The notes below the pieces were generated by a model that saw only the letters and a program-made list of their open reading frames with translations, was not told the DNA's origin and made no database searches. From Pseudomonadota bacterium (GTDB lineage: Bacteria > Pseudomonadota > Gammaproteobacteria > Burkholderiales > Rhodocyclaceae), in assembly GCA_018262195.1 (NCBI GenBank), contig JAGTRS010000002.1, positions 62,001-126,000 on the forward strand: DNA of 64,000 nucleotides, written 5' to 3'. Positions 26,230 to 36,340 of this stretch are shown piece by piece (the stretch's first letter is position 1; each line of letters opens with the position of its first letter). Both the position numbers and the translations under genes were made by a program.

Positions 26230-27870
26230 TTACTTGATTTCGAGCAGGCTTTCGTCCCAGGCCGCATGCTTCTCCAGCCCGAGCAGGTTGGCGACAGTAG
26301 CGGCGATATTCGACAGGCCGGCCGTCTCGGTCTGCTTCAAGCCCAGCTTGCCACCACTGACGTTGTCGTAAAGGATCAGCGGCACCGGGTTCAGCGTGTG
26401 CGCCGTCTTGGCCTTGAACGAACCGTCCTTGTTCATGGCCGGCTGCTTGGTCTTCTTGTCCAGTTCAAACATTTCATCGGCGTTGCCGTGGTCGGCCGTG
26501 ATCAGTGCGACACCGCCGGCTGCATCAATGGCTTGCAGCACGCGGGCGAGCGAAAGGTCGACGGCTTCGACGGCCAGCGTCGCGGCATAGAAGTTGCCGG
26601 TGTGGCCGACCATGTCGCCATTGGCGAAATTGCAGCGCAGCGTCCGGTACTGTCCGGACTGGAGGGCATCAATCATCGCGTCGGCGATTTCGGCGGCCTT
26701 CATCCAGGGCCGCTGCTCGAAGGGAACGACGTCGCTCGGCACTTCCTGCCAGGTTTCACCGTCGAACTTGCCGGAGCGGTTACCGTTCCAGAAATAGGTG
26801 ACGTGGCCGAATTTCTGCGTTTCCGAACAGGCGAACTGGGCGATGCCTGACTTGGCGAACCATTCGCCGGTGGTGTCCTTGATCGCCGGCGGGGCCACCA
26901 GGAAACGGGCCGGCAGCTTGAGGTCGCCGTCGTATTGCAGCATGCCGGCGTAGGTCACCTTCGGGAAACGGACGCGGTCGAATTTGTCGAAGGCTGCTTC
27001 CTCGAAGGCACGGGTAATTTCGATGGCGCGGTCACCACGGAAGTTGAAGAAAACGACCGAGTCGCCGTCCTCGATGGTACCGATGGCCTTGCCGTTGTCG
27101 GCAATGACGAACTCCGGCAGATCCTGGTCGATGGTGCCCGGATTCTGCTCGCGCAGGCCGTTGACCGCAGCAGTCGCGTTCGGGAACTGCGTACCCAGGC
27201 CGAGCACGTGGGTCTTCCAGCCTTTTTCGACCATCGGCCAGTTGGCGTCGTAGCGATCCATGGTGATGAACTGGCGACCGCCACCGGAAGCGATGCGGGC
27301 ATCGAAACCATCAACGCTGATCTCGGCAAGGAAAGCTTCGAAGGGCACGACGTAGTCCAGCGCACTGGTTTCCGGCACGTCACGCCCGTCAAGCAAGGCA
27401 TGGATGCGCACGGTCTTGATGCCCTCTGCCTTGGCCTGAACGACCATGGCTTTCAGGTGGTCGATGTGGCTGTGCACATTGCCGTCGGAGAACAGGCCCA
27501 TGAAATGCACGACGCCACGGCCGGCTTTGGCGCCGGCGATGATCTGCTGCCATGCCTCGCCCTGCCAGATGGCGCCGGAAGCGATGGCGTTGGAGACCAG
27601 CGACGCCCCCTGGCTGTAAACCTGCCCGGCCCCGATGGCGTTGTGGCCGACTTCGGAATTGCCCATGTCGTCGTCGGAGGGCATGCCGACCGCCGTGCCG
27701 TGGGCACGCAGGCGGATATTCGGGTAATTGGCGAACAGGCGGTCGAGGGTCGGTTTTCTGGCCGCGGCGATGGCGCTGCCGACGTCAGTCTTGGGCAGGC
27801 CGTAGCCGTCCATCACGATGATAACAACCGGGCCTTGGACGCCGGAAAAAGAGGAGAGCTTCGGTAGCAT
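26230..27870 (-). CDS. gpmI: 2,3-bisphosphoglycerate-independent phosphoglycerate mutase
   Basis: The start is the ATG at 27870 (MLPKLSSFSG...), giving 546 aa, close to other iPGMs. The enzyme interconverts 3- and 2-phosphoglycerate using two metal ions (usually Mn2+). The sequence shows the first metal motif VMDGYGL, the phospho-acceptor Ser in GNSEVGH, the HIDHLKAMV and HALLDGRD segments, and the C-terminal TADHGNADEM metal site. It stands alone with its own terminator; the next gene upstream on the strand is the hybrid kinase that ends at 28008. Confidence 0.96.
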   Translation of the reverse strand: MLPKLSSFSGVQGPVVIIVMDGYGLPKTDVGSAIAAARKPTLDRLFANYPNIRLRAHGTAVGMPSDDDMGNSEVGHNAIGAGQVYSQGASLVSNAIASGAIWQGEAWQQIIAGAKAGRGVVHFMGLFSDGNVHSHIDHLKAMVVQAKAEGIKTVRIHALLDGRDVPETSALDYVVPFEAFLAEISVDGFDARIASGGGRQFITMDRYDANWPMVEKGWKTHVLGLGTQFPNATAAVNGLREQNPGTIDQDLPEFVIADNGKAIGTIEDGDSVVFFNFRGDRAIEITRAFEEAAFDKFDRVRFPKVTYAGMLQYDGDLKLPARFLVAPPAIKDTTGEWFAKSGIAQFACSETQKFGHVTYFWNGNRSGKFDGETWQEVPSDVVPFEQRPWMKAAEIADAMIDALQSGQYRTLRCNFANGDMVGHTGNFYAATLAVEAVDLSLARVLQAIDAAGGVALITADHGNADEMFELDKKTKQPAMNKDGSFKAKTAHTLNPVPLILYDNVSGGKLGLKQTETAGLSNIAATVANLLGLEKHAAWDESLLEIK

Positions 27871-28007
27871 GAAGGGATTCCTGCAGGAAGATGAAGTCGG
27901 GCCTGGCGGATTGCGCCGGACAGCCAGCGCAATCACGCAGTCAATTCGCTATTTTACCTTTGACGGCCATGCAAGCGGAGAGCCAAGCCGGGCAAAGGGG
28001 ACGTTTA

Positions 28008-30197
28008 TCACCTCTGGCCGACCCATTTATTCAGCATTTTTTCGAGTTCACCCAGATTGAGCGGCTTGGTCATGAAATCGTCCATTCCGACCGCCAGACA
28101 TTGTTGGCGATCTTCCTCGAAAGCACCCGCCGTCAAGGCAATGATCGGCAGGGGTGGCTGTCCGTTTTCCGCTTCCCACTGACGAATCTGCGTTGTGGCC
28201 TCGATGCCGTCCATGACCGGCATCTGGATATCCATCAGCACAAGCGCCGGCCGCATTCCGCTCATGATCGCCTCGACAGCCAGCTGGCCATTGCCGACGC
28301 TGGCGCTCGGGACGTTCAATTTCCGCAGCATGGCCTCGACGACCTTGCGATTTGTCGGATTGTCCTCGACCACCAGCACCTGGTCCGCCGCTGCCGGCTC
28401 GACAGGAGCCGCCACTGCGATCTGGCGCTCAACCAGACGACCATCCTCGTTTTCACCCAGACATTCGGCCTTGATTCGCACCCAGAAACGCGCGCCCTGG
28501 CCGGGCAGGCTATCGACACCCACCTCGCCCCCCATCAACTCGGCCAGACTGCGAACGATGGACAATCCGAGCCCCGTCCCGCCGAACTGGCGTGTTGCCG
28601 AGCTATCCAGTTGGGAGAATGGCTTGAACAGCAATGGCTGCATGTCCGGCGCAATGCCGGGCCCACTGTCGATGACGACCAGTTCGAGCAAGGCGTTGCC
28701 CTCTTCACGCCCGATTTCGCGCCCCTCAACACGGACCGAGCCCTGCCCGGTGAATTTGATGGCGTTGCTGATCAGATTGGTCAAAATCTGGCGCAGGCGT
28801 ATCGGATCGGCCCGGTAACGCTGGCCAACCGGGCCGATCCACTGGGCCACCAGACTCAGCCCCTTGGCTTCTGCCGGCGCGGCAAACAGGCTGGCCACTT
28901 CCTCGATAACACTCTTTGGATCAAAGACTGTCGGATTCAATTCAAGCTTGCCGGCTTCGACCTTGGAAAGATCCAGAATATCGTTGAGCAGGGTCAACAG
29001 CGTCTGGCCGGAATTCAGAATGGTGCGTGCGTATTCTCGCTGTTCGTTTTCCGATACACCGGACATCAACAGAAGTTGTGCCATGCCGAGGATGCCGTTC
29101 ATCGGGGTACGAATTTCGTGGCTCATGGTGGCCAGAAAACTGGACTTGGCCAGATTTGCTGCCTCGGCCGCCAGCTTCAAGCGTTCCATTTCCACCATGT
29201 TGGCTTCGCGCTGGCGCAGATTGCGAACCAGAATAAGCAGACCGATCAGCAAGGCGAGCGCGCCCACGATGCTGACCGCGGCAATCAGCCAGGCCGAGCG
29301 CCGCCAACCAGCCAGAAACAGGTCATCGGTCGCGATGACGGCCATCACCAGCGGATAGTGTTCGACCTTGCGAATGGCGGATACCCGAAGCTCCCGAACT
29401 CCAGTGGAAAAACGAGGAGTATCACGCAGCACCACCCCCTCGTCCTGCTTGAGAACCTCGATCACATCATAGGCAGAACCGGTTCGATTGACGGTTCCGA
29501 TTGCCTCATCCTTGTGCGGCCAGCGTGTCAGCAGCGTCAGGTCGTCCCGAAACAGGCTGATGCTGGCCCCCTCACCCAGATTGCGGGCTACTCGCTCGTA
29601 GAAGTTGGTAAATACCTCAACCGAAATGCCGACGAGAACCAGTCCGAGGAACTGCCCTTTGTCATCGTTAAGGCGGCGACTGATGTAGAAGGTCCATTTG
29701 CCGTTGCCTTTGTTGCGCACCGGCTGACTGATGAAATCGCCGAGTCCGGGATTGTTCAGGTGCGCCTTGAAGTAGTCGCGTTCGGCCAGATTGATCGGTG
29801 GGATGGGATAGGCGCGGCTGAAATTGATGTTGTCCCCATTGGCGGCAATGATCGATGCGACATCGATCTGCGGCAAGCCACGAATTTGCTCGCGCAGCAT
29901 CTGGAACATTTGGGGCGTCGCCAGTTTGGCTCGAAAACTGGCCTGATCCGTCACCTCTGCCCGCCGGACATGTTCAGCCACCGAATCGAGTACGACATAA
30001 GCGGAAAAAATGGTCTGCGACGTATGCTCGGCAAGGATCAGCGACAGGCTGCCCATCTGCTGACGCCAGTCTTCGATTTCCTGGTCGCGCGTGACCATGA
30101 TGGCGATCGCGGCAGCGGCCAGCATGGCAATAATGATCACGCTGCCAAACCAGCCGACCAGCCGGCTCATGTTCGGTTTGCCCTGAAATGCACCCAT
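28008..30197 (-). CDS. Membrane hybrid histidine kinase with periplasmic Cache-like sensor
   Basis: The start is the ATG at 30197 (MGAFQGKPN...), with GGAG nine bases upstream; the open frame to 30257 is less likely. The 729-aa protein has TM1 (about residues 14-36), a roughly 250-residue periplasmic region resembling a double Cache/PAS-like ligand domain, and TM2 (about 285-310). Then come HisKA ([12 protein letters not shown]), HATPase_c ([18 protein letters not shown]) and a C-terminal receiver ([12 protein letters not shown], phospho-accepting Asp in [15 protein letters not shown]). No HPt or output domain is present, so a separate phosphotransfer partner is expected. The ligand is unknown. 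It is divergent from the ClpX-like gene. Confidence 0.93.
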   Translation of the reverse strand: MGAFQGKPNMSRLVGWFGSVIIIAMLAAAAIAIMVTRDQEIEDWRQQMGSLSLILAEHTSQTIFSAYVVLDSVAEHVRRAEVTDQASFRAKLATPQMFQMLREQIRGLPQIDVASIIAANGDNINFSRAYPIPPINLAERDYFKAHLNNPGLGDFISQPVRNKGNGKWTFYISRRLNDDKGQFLGLVLVGISVEVFTNFYERVARNLGEGASISLFRDDLTLLTRWPHKDEAIGTVNRTGSAYDVIEVLKQDEGVVLRDTPRFSTGVRELRVSAIRKVEHYPLVMAVIATDDLFLAGWRRSAWLIAAVSIVGALALLIGLLILVRNLRQREANMVEMERLKLAAEAANLAKSSFLATMSHEIRTPMNGILGMAQLLLMSGVSENEQREYARTILNSGQTLLTLLNDILDLSKVEAGKLELNPTVFDPKSVIEEVASLFAAPAEAKGLSLVAQWIGPVGQRYRADPIRLRQILTNLISNAIKFTGQGSVRVEGREIGREEGNALLELVVIDSGPGIAPDMQPLLFKPFSQLDSSATRQFGGTGLGLSIVRSLAELMGGEVGVDSLPGQGARFWVRIKAECLGENEDGRLVERQIAVAAPVEPAAADQVLVVEDNPTNRKVVEAMLRKLNVPSASVGNGQLAVEAIMSGMRPALVLMDIQMPVMDGIEATTQIRQWEAENGQPPLPIIALTAGAFEEDRQQCLAVGMDDFMTKPLNLGELEKMLNKWVGQR

Positions 30198-30322
30198 CGT
30201 TTTCAGCTCCCTCCCATGGCAGAGTTTAGCAGCCCGTCCCGAACTACTCGAACTCAATATCGTGCTTCCCGAAAAAGCCTGCTGCGACTAGCATCGGGAC
30301 ATACCGTCCGAGGAGTACTCCG

Positions 30323-31333
30323 ATGCCTGCCCTGCTCAAACCCAGCGAGATCGTCCGCCGCCTTTCCGACCATGTGATCGGGCAGGACGATGCCAAGAAG
30401 ACACTGGCCGTTGCCATCTATGCCCACTTTCGCCGCATGGCGAATATTGCCGAAGACAGCGTCGAACTGACCAAAAGCAACATCCTGCTGATCGGACCGA
30501 CCGGCACTGGCAAGACACTGCTTTGCGAAACGCTGGCCCGCATCCTTGACGTGCCCTTCGTCACCGCCGATGCCACCTCGCTGGCCCAGACGCAGTTTGT
30601 CGGTGATGAAATCGAGGCCATCCTGCATCGCCTGCTCGACCGGGCCAACGACGACCTCGCCCTCGCCCAGCGCGGCATCGTTTTCGTTGACGAGGTCGAC
30701 AAGCTCAAGGCGGTTGGTGGCGAAGCCCGCGCCACTTCCGGCGAGAGCGTCCAGCACGCCCTGCTCAAGATCATGGAAGGCGCACCGGTCCGCCTGAAGG
30801 ATGGTCGCCACATCGACACCACCAACATCCTGTTCATTTGCGGTGGCGCCTTTGTCGGGCTCGACCATATCCTGACCAAGACACACACCTTCGGCTTCAT
30901 CTCGACCACCCAAGGCGACGACCAGAAAATCCTCGAACGCCTTAATGCCCGCGTCAAACCGACTGACCTGCTCGAGTTCGGCCTGATTCCTGAATTTGCC
31001 GGCCGCCTGCCCATCGTCACCCGCCTGCACGATTTGTCGCAAGACATGCTGATCCGTATCCTGACCGAGCCGAAGAACGCCATCTACAGGCAGTTTCAGG
31101 CCATGCTGGCCGCCGATGGCGTCGAGTTGCAGGTGGAACCGAACGTCTTCCGCCAGATGGCCGAACTCGCCATCGAATACAAGGCCGGCGCCCGCAGCCT
31201 GCGCGGCATCTTCGAGGAAATGATGGTCGATGTGATGTACGCCGTGCCGGACAACCCGGCCATCGGACGGGTCACCATCAGTTCACTGTTTGAACGGCCG
31301 AAACTGGCCGCCGCCGAATCGAGGAACACGTGA
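30323..31333 (+). CDS. ClpX-like AAA+ unfoldase lacking the zinc-binding domain
   Basis: This 336-aa protein aligns along its length with the AAA+ body of ClpX but starts where the ClpX N-terminal zinc domain (about 60 residues) should have ended. Present are Walker A GPTGTGKT (58-65), Walker B IVFVDEVDK (119-127), ILFICGGAFVGLD, the EFAGRLPIV arginine-finger region and the sensor-2 segment GARSLRG. Differences from ClpX: the substrate-gripping pore loop GYVG is QFVG (91-94), the pore-2 and RKH loops are shortened, and the ClpP-docking IGF is FGF (190-192). It is probably a specialised unfoldase with narrower substrates, perhaps still docking ClpP. There is no clpP or lon neighbour, and it is the only clpX-like gene in the window. 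Confidence 0.9.
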   Translation: MPALLKPSEIVRRLSDHVIGQDDAKKTLAVAIYAHFRRMANIAEDSVELTKSNILLIGPTGTGKTLLCETLARILDVPFVTADATSLAQTQFVGDEIEAILHRLLDRANDDLALAQRGIVFVDEVDKLKAVGGEARATSGESVQHALLKIMEGAPVRLKDGRHIDTTNILFICGGAFVGLDHILTKTHTFGFISTTQGDDQKILERLNARVKPTDLLEFGLIPEFAGRLPIVTRLHDLSQDMLIRILTEPKNAIYRQFQAMLAADGVELQVEPNVFRQMAELAIEYKAGARSLRGIFEEMMVDVMYAVPDNPAIGRVTISSLFERPKLAAAESRNT

Positions 31334-31482
31334 AACGACGGCTCTGGCTCAGAAGCAGAGTATGCGACGCAGGGATTGCTCAAGCCTTGGAATAGATGGC
31401 AGGGCGACGCTGAAAACAGGACTAGTAGAGATTGATAATATTCGTGTAGCCTTATATTTCCACACAATATCAAGGAGACACC

Positions 31483-32028
31483 ATGAAACAGTTCATTGCA
31501 GCGGCCTGCCTTGTGCTCAGCGCAGCAACGGCCAACGCCGTCGATATCGCCATCTCGGCCCAGGATGCCTACAACAAGGTCAAGCAACCCGAGGCGAAGG
31601 TTCTCTTTATCGACGTACGCGATCCGGTTGAGATCATGTTCACCGGCTTCACCGACATGGTGACCGTGAACATTCCTTACCTGATCGTCGACCGCAATGT
31701 CTGGGATGACAAGCGCGGCAACTACAAACCGAACTACAACCAGAATTTCGTGGCCGAAGTGAAGGCCGAACTGGCCAAGCGCGGCTGGGGTCCGGAAACC
31801 GAAATCATCACTATGTGCCGCTCCGGTAGCGAGCGGGGCGAGCCGAGCGCCGATTACCTGCGCGACAACGGCTTCGTCAATGCCCGCTATGTCGTCAATG
31901 GCTTCCAGGGTGCCGCGATCAAGGAAGGGCCACAGGCTGGTTTTCGTCTGCAGAACGGCTGGCAAAACAGCGGCCTGCCGTGGAGCATGAAAATGAACAA
32001 GGCCAAGATGTACCGCGTCGACAAATAA
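31483..32028 (+). CDS. Periplasmic rhodanese-domain protein
   Basis: This 181-aa protein has a signal peptide (MKQFIAAACLVLSAATANA). The single rhodanese domain contains LFIDVRDPVE and the active-site loop CRSGSERG, in which the catalytic Cys can carry a persulfide. It could transfer sulfur or detoxify reactive sulfur species in the periplasm, which would fit a sulfur or redox-active lifestyle. The substrate is unknown. An AAGGAGA ribosome-binding site precedes the ATG, and the gene appears to be alone. The 149 bp upstream hold AT-rich sequence (TTGATA then TATATT with a short 15-bp spacer), a weak promoter candidate. Confidence 0.9.
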   Translation: MKQFIAAACLVLSAATANAVDIAISAQDAYNKVKQPEAKVLFIDVRDPVEIMFTGFTDMVTVNIPYLIVDRNVWDDKRGNYKPNYNQNFVAEVKAELAKRGWGPETEIITMCRSGSERGEPSADYLRDNGFVNARYVVNGFQGAAIKEGPQAGFRLQNGWQNSGLPWSMKMNKAKMYRVDK

Positions 32029-32042
32029 TCGCTGATACCTAC

Positions 32043-32071
32043 CCGGCGGCAGCGCTCAGACTGCCGCCCGG
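32043..32071. terminator. Hairpin between the rhodanese and GGEEF genes
   Basis: Arms GGCGGCAG (32045-32052) and CTGCCGCC (32061-32068) flank an 8-nt loop, with further C-G pairs outside. No T-tract is seen. It lies between converging stop codons and may end both transcripts. Confidence 0.5.
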
Positions 32072-32078
32072 TGCCCCT

Positions 32079-33146
32079 CTAGAAAAACTCCACTTCGTCG
32101 TAACTCTGCTGTTCGAATACGCCTGACTCGACCAGTTCCTGATAGGCGTAAACCCGATTTCGCCCGTCCTGCTTGGCCTGATAGAGGCTACGGTCGGCCC
32201 GGCTGAGCACTTCGACCGGCAGGATATCTGGCGAAGCCTGACTGTAGCCAATGCTGACGGTCAACTTTTCGATACGCGGGAAGATATGGGCCTCAATGGC
32301 CAGACGGACGCGTTCGAACACATTTCTGGCAATGGCACCGTTCTCGGCCGAGATGATGGCGACGAACTCTTCGCCGCCGTAGCGGTAAAGCAGATCCGAG
32401 GAGCGGAAGGTATTGCTCATCAGGCGCGAAGTCAGGAGCAGGATTTCATCGCCGACCATGTGGCCGAAGTTGTCGTTGATATGTTTGAAGTGATCGATGT
32501 CGATCACCGCAAGCCAGTACTTGTCGGCTGGTGCCTGGCGGCGTCCGGCGGCCTTCTCGGCGAAGAAATCGGGACGGCTGAGCGCCCGCCAGATCCGGTC
32601 GAAACTGTTTTCCAGTGCCTGGCGGTTGAACAGGCCGGTCAGGCGGTCGCGCTGACTGATATCGAGCAGGGCGTAGTAATTCGAAAATACTTCCAGTACG
32701 CCGCGGATCATGCTGTCTTCAACGGCAGAAACCTCGCGGTCTCGCTGGAAAACGAAATATCCACAGACATCGTTGCCCCCCATCAGCGGATAGGCAACCA
32801 GTAGTTCCTGATCGAGTTTGCGCGTGCAGGGCTTGGCCAGCAGCCTGACGTTATCGGTCAGAGCGATCACCTCCGGCGGCAATTCGCCAAGGTGCATGAC
32901 TTCCTCGACCCGTTCGACCATGCGGGCGACGCCATCCGCGTCTACCACTTTGGAGCGGTGATAGTTGATGACCCGAACCAGATTTTCGCTGTCGTCCGTC
33001 CGGTAAAGTGAGGTATCGAGGACCCCAAGCAAGGGCCCCAGGGTCCGCAGAAGGCTTTGTTCCAGCAGTTCGGTATCCCGAATCGACGTCATTTTCCCCA
33101 GTTTACCCAGCAGCCCGGGAAGCCGGCTTTGGCCCATCTCACTCAT
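32079..33146 (-). CDS. Soluble GGEEF diguanylate cyclase with GAF-like N-terminus
   Basis: This 355-aa cytoplasmic protein has an N-terminal region of about 170 residues resembling a GAF sensor (YFVFQRDREVSAVEDSMIRGVLEVFSNYYALLDI). The GGDEF-type domain follows, with the active site RYGGEEF, an RSSD I-site five residues before it, and DHFKHINDNFGHMVGD. GGEEF is a catalytically competent variant, and the I-site implies product inhibition. No membrane segment or output domain is seen. The effector of the GAF-like domain is unknown. The 200-bp region upstream is AT-rich compared with its surroundings and probably contains its promoter. Confidence 0.92.
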   Translation of the reverse strand: MSEMGQSRLPGLLGKLGKMTSIRDTELLEQSLLRTLGPLLGVLDTSLYRTDDSENLVRVINYHRSKVVDADGVARMVERVEEVMHLGELPPEVIALTDNVRLLAKPCTRKLDQELLVAYPLMGGNDVCGYFVFQRDREVSAVEDSMIRGVLEVFSNYYALLDISQRDRLTGLFNRQALENSFDRIWRALSRPDFFAEKAAGRRQAPADKYWLAVIDIDHFKHINDNFGHMVGDEILLLTSRLMSNTFRSSDLLYRYGGEEFVAIISAENGAIARNVFERVRLAIEAHIFPRIEKLTVSIGYSQASPDILPVEVLSRADRSLYQAKQDGRNRVYAYQELVESGVFEQQSYDEVEFF

Positions 33147-33266
33147 TTACTTTATAAACCCTCACAAAACCATTACTTTAGTCATAGCTGATATTGCTAG
33201 GATAACGCCAAACCAATATCCAAAAGGCATTTTTTGTAAAGTTATTACATTTGACAGCTACATAAC

Positions 33267-33289
33267 AAAAAAAGGGGCCCGAAGGCCCC
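33267..33289 (-). terminator. UUCG-loop terminator of the beta-oxidation operon
   Basis: On the minus strand, GGGGCC-TTCG-GGCCCC (33274-33289) is followed by seven T. The C(UUCG)G tetraloop makes it very stable. It lies 58 nt past the acyl-CoA dehydrogenase stop. Nearly the same hairpin occurs at 42207-42224. Confidence 0.9.
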
Positions 33290-33346
33290 GAAAGTGGAGA
33301 CGACGGAGAGATTCCCCGAAGTCCCGGACGCAAGGATCTTTCGCGC

Positions 33347-35113
33347 TCAGCCCACCAGGCAATTCAGGGCAGTCGCCGCATACGCACCGGCCTGCGGCAT
33401 CACGTGATCGGCGTAGAAACGGGCCGACACGCATTTACCCTGCAGGAATTCCGCGGCCGCATCGCCGTCGTCAAGGCGCTGGCGGGCGATCAGCGCGGCA
33501 CGCCCCATCATCCAGCCGTTGCTGACGGTCACTGCCAAACTCAGAATGGGCACGGCGGCGGTCAAGGCGCCTTCCGGCTGCGTCTTTGCACTCGCCAGTA
33601 CGCAGCGCGTCACTTCGCGCCATTGACAAAGACCTTCCTGCAACGATTTGCCGATTGCATTCAGCGTAGCGTCGTCATGGCTGCGCAAGGCGGATACCGT
33701 CCGCTCGATTTCGGCAAACAGGCGTTGTGCCGTCGCGCCGCGGTCTCGCAGCAGCTTGCGGAAGATCAGGTCGTTCGCCTGGATGCCGGTCGTGCCTTCG
33801 TAGATCGTCGTGATCCGCGCATCGCGCCAGAATTGTGCGGCGCCGGTTTCTTCGATGAAGCCCATGCCGCCATGAATCTGGATGCCGAGTGACGTGACAT
33901 CGATACCCATCTCGGTCCCGCCGCCCTTGACCAGCGGTATCAGGAATTCGGCCAGGAACAGTTGCTGCTGGCGCACATTCTCGTCACTCTCCGCATGCGA
34001 CCGATCAAGCAGCCCGGCCGTGTAGTAGGCCAGTGCCCGCGCCGCTTCGACCCGACTCTTCATCAGCATCAGCATGCGCTTGACGTCAGGGTGGTGATCG
34101 ATGGTGACGAGTGCCTCACCGGTCACTGCATCGCGCCCCTGTTTGCGCTCCGCGGCATAGGCCAGCGCATGCTGGTAGGCGCGCTCGCCGAGGGCCACGC
34201 CCTGCAGACCCACTCCGTGGCGCGCCTCGTTCATCATCACGAACATGTATTCGAGGCCGCGATTCGCCTGGCCGAGCAGGTAGCCGACCGCCCCGCCCTG
34301 CTCGCCGAAGGCCATGACGCAGGTCGGGCTGCCGTGGATGCCCAGCTTGTGCTCGATCGAGGCACAGGCCACGTCGTTGCGTGCCCCCAGCGAACCGTCG
34401 GCATTGACCAGCACCTTGGGCACCAGGAACAGCGAAATTCCCTTCACGCCGGGCGGCGCATCGGGCAGGCGGGCCAGCACGAGGTGCACGATGTTGTCGA
34501 CCATGTCGTGCTCGCCGTAGCTGATGAAGATCTTCTGGCCGAAGATGCGGTAGGTGCCGTCGGCCTGAGGTTCGGCCCGGCTGCGCAACAGCGCCAGATC
34601 GGAACCAGCCTGCGGCTCGGTCAGGTTCATCGTTCCTGTCCATTCACCGCTGATCATTTTGGCCAGATAGGTCTCGATCAGCTCGCCGCTGGCGCAGGTC
34701 ATCAAGGCTTCGATGGCACCGGTGGTCAGCAGCGGGCAAACCGAAAAGGCCAGATTGGCCGAACAGACCATTTCCTTGACGGCGACGGCGAGCGCGCCGG
34801 GCAAGCCCTGCCCGCCAAAGGCCGGCGAACAGGCGATGCCGTTCCAGCCGCCCTCGCAATACTGGCGATAGGCTTCCTTCCAGCCCGGCGGGGTGCTCAC
34901 CGCACCATCCTGCCAGCGGCAACCTTCACGGTCACCGACGGCATTCAGCGGGGCCAGCACTTCGCCGGTGAATTTGGCCGCTTCTTCGAGAATGGCGTCG
35001 GCCATATCGGACGTCGCCTCCTCGAAACCGGGCAGGCGGGCAATGCCGGGCAGGTCGGCCAGCTCGTCCATGACGAAGCGCATGTCTTGAATCGGGGCGC
35101 GATAGTCGCTCAT
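33347..35113 (-). CDS. Acyl-CoA dehydrogenase (long form)
   Basis: The start is the ATG at 35113 (MSDYRAPIQDMRF...); the longer frame to 35317 runs through the thiolase gene. The 588-aa FAD enzyme belongs to the long form with an N-terminal extension and a C-terminal acyl-CoA dehydrogenase-like domain. It oxidises acyl-CoA to trans-2-enoyl-CoA and passes electrons to ETF. Visible signatures are MNLTEPQAGSDLALL (FAD contacts), GIHGSPTCVM and the catalytic Glu in IYEGTTGIQANDL. It is the last gene of the operon and starts just after the thiolase stop. A paralogue with the same architecture lies at 46028-47806. Confidence 0.95.
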   Translation of the reverse strand: MSDYRAPIQDMRFVMDELADLPGIARLPGFEEATSDMADAILEEAAKFTGEVLAPLNAVGDREGCRWQDGAVSTPPGWKEAYRQYCEGGWNGIACSPAFGGQGLPGALAVAVKEMVCSANLAFSVCPLLTTGAIEALMTCASGELIETYLAKMISGEWTGTMNLTEPQAGSDLALLRSRAEPQADGTYRIFGQKIFISYGEHDMVDNIVHLVLARLPDAPPGVKGISLFLVPKVLVNADGSLGARNDVACASIEHKLGIHGSPTCVMAFGEQGGAVGYLLGQANRGLEYMFVMMNEARHGVGLQGVALGERAYQHALAYAAERKQGRDAVTGEALVTIDHHPDVKRMLMLMKSRVEAARALAYYTAGLLDRSHAESDENVRQQQLFLAEFLIPLVKGGGTEMGIDVTSLGIQIHGGMGFIEETGAAQFWRDARITTIYEGTTGIQANDLIFRKLLRDRGATAQRLFAEIERTVSALRSHDDATLNAIGKSLQEGLCQWREVTRCVLASAKTQPEGALTAAVPILSLAVTVSNGWMMGRAALIARQRLDDGDAAAEFLQGKCVSARFYADHVMPQAGAYAATALNCLVG

Positions 35114-35123
35114 GCTCGCCCCC

Positions 35124-36323
35124 TCACAGCCGTTCGAAGATGCCGGCGGCACCCATGCCGGTACCGATGCACATGCTGACCATGCCGTACTTGCCGCCGG
35201 TACGCTGCAGGCCATGCACCAGCGTGGCGGTGCGGATGGCGCCGGTCGCGCCGAGCGGATGGCCCAGCGCGATGGCGCCGCCGAGCGGGTTGATCTTGCT
35301 CGGGTCGAGCGGCACATCCTTCAGCACCGCCAGCGCCTGTGCGGCGAAGGCTTCGTTAAGCTCGATCCAGTCGAGCTGATGCTCGGCGATGCCGGCCAGC
35401 TTGAGCGCCTTGGGAATGGCCGCCACCGGGCCGATGCCCATGATTTCGGGCGGCACACCGGCCACGGCAAAGCTGCAGAAGCGCGCCAGCGGCACCAGGT
35501 TGAACTGCTTGAGTATCTTTTCCGAGACCAGCAGCACCGCTGCCGCGCCATCCGACATCTGCGAGGCGTTGCCGGGCGTCACCGAACCCGTGGCGTGGAA
35601 AACCGGCTTCAGCTTGGCCAGGCTCTGCACCGTCACGTCGGCGCGCGCCCCTTCATCGTTCTCGGCCAGACGCTGGCGATGCTTGACCTCACCGGTCTTC
35701 AGGTCAGGCAGATATTCATCGACCAGATACGGCGTGATCTCGGCCTTGAAATGGCCAGCATCGATGGCCGCGCAGGCCTTCTGGTGCGAGGCGTAGGCGA
35801 AGGCATCCTGTTCCTCGCGACTGATGTGCCATTGCTGCGCCACCTTCTCGGCGGTCAGGCCCATGCCGAAAGCGATGGCGCGCTGCTCGTCGTGGGCGAA
35901 CACGGCCGGATTGACCACCACCTTGTTGCCCATCATGTTGGTCATCACCGTCATCGACTCGGTACCGGCGGCTATCATCACGTCGGCCTGGCCGAGGCGG
36001 ATCTGGTTGGCGGCATCAGCCACCGCCTGCGAACCGGAAGAGCAGAAGCGGTTGATGGTGATGCCCGGCACATTGTTCGGCAGCCCGGCCAGCAAGACGC
36101 CAATACGGGCGACGTTCATGCCCTGTTCGGCTTCCGGCATGGCGCAACCGACGATCACGTCGCCGATCAGCGCCGGGTCCAGCCCCGGTGCCTGTGCCAT
36201 CACGCTCTTGAGGACGTGGGCCAGCAGGTCGTCCGGCCGCACGTTGCGATACATGCCCTTGCGCTTGGCGACCGGGGTACGGGTCACGGCGACGATGTAG
36301 GCGTCCTGAATCTGTTTGTTCAT
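35124..36323 (-). CDS. Acetyl-CoA acyltransferase (thiolase)
   Basis: This 399-aa thiolase-superfamily enzyme cleaves 3-ketoacyl-CoA to acetyl-CoA and a shortened acyl-CoA. The nucleophile is Cys94 in NRFCSSGSQA. The second-half motifs are GHPLGATGAIR (catalytic His) and CIGTGMGAAGIFE (proton-donating Cys near the C-terminus). It lies between the acyl-CoA dehydrogenase and the hydroxyacyl-CoA dehydrogenase/hydratase genes, which marks it as the beta-oxidation (FadA-type) thiolase rather than the PHB-type condensing enzyme. Confidence 0.95.
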   Translation of the reverse strand: MNKQIQDAYIVAVTRTPVAKRKGMYRNVRPDDLLAHVLKSVMAQAPGLDPALIGDVIVGCAMPEAEQGMNVARIGVLLAGLPNNVPGITINRFCSSGSQAVADAANQIRLGQADVMIAAGTESMTVMTNMMGNKVVVNPAVFAHDEQRAIAFGMGLTAEKVAQQWHISREEQDAFAYASHQKACAAIDAGHFKAEITPYLVDEYLPDLKTGEVKHRQRLAENDEGARADVTVQSLAKLKPVFHATGSVTPGNASQMSDGAAAVLLVSEKILKQFNLVPLARFCSFAVAGVPPEIMGIGPVAAIPKALKLAGIAEHQLDWIELNEAFAAQALAVLKDVPLDPSKINPLGGAIALGHPLGATGAIRTATLVHGLQRTGGKYGMVSMCIGTGMGAAGIFERL

Positions 36324-36340
36324 TGTCTGTCTCCGCCGTC

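Noticed and set aside
27891-30377. Long plus-strand open frame opposite the hybrid kinase
   Set aside because: It is the antisense shadow of the kinase at 28008-30197; it has no ribosome-binding site and no domain.
33251-33256. Perfect TTGACA as a -35 element on the plus strand
   Set aside because: No -10-like hexamer follows at 16-18 bp, and no plus-strand gene begins downstream.
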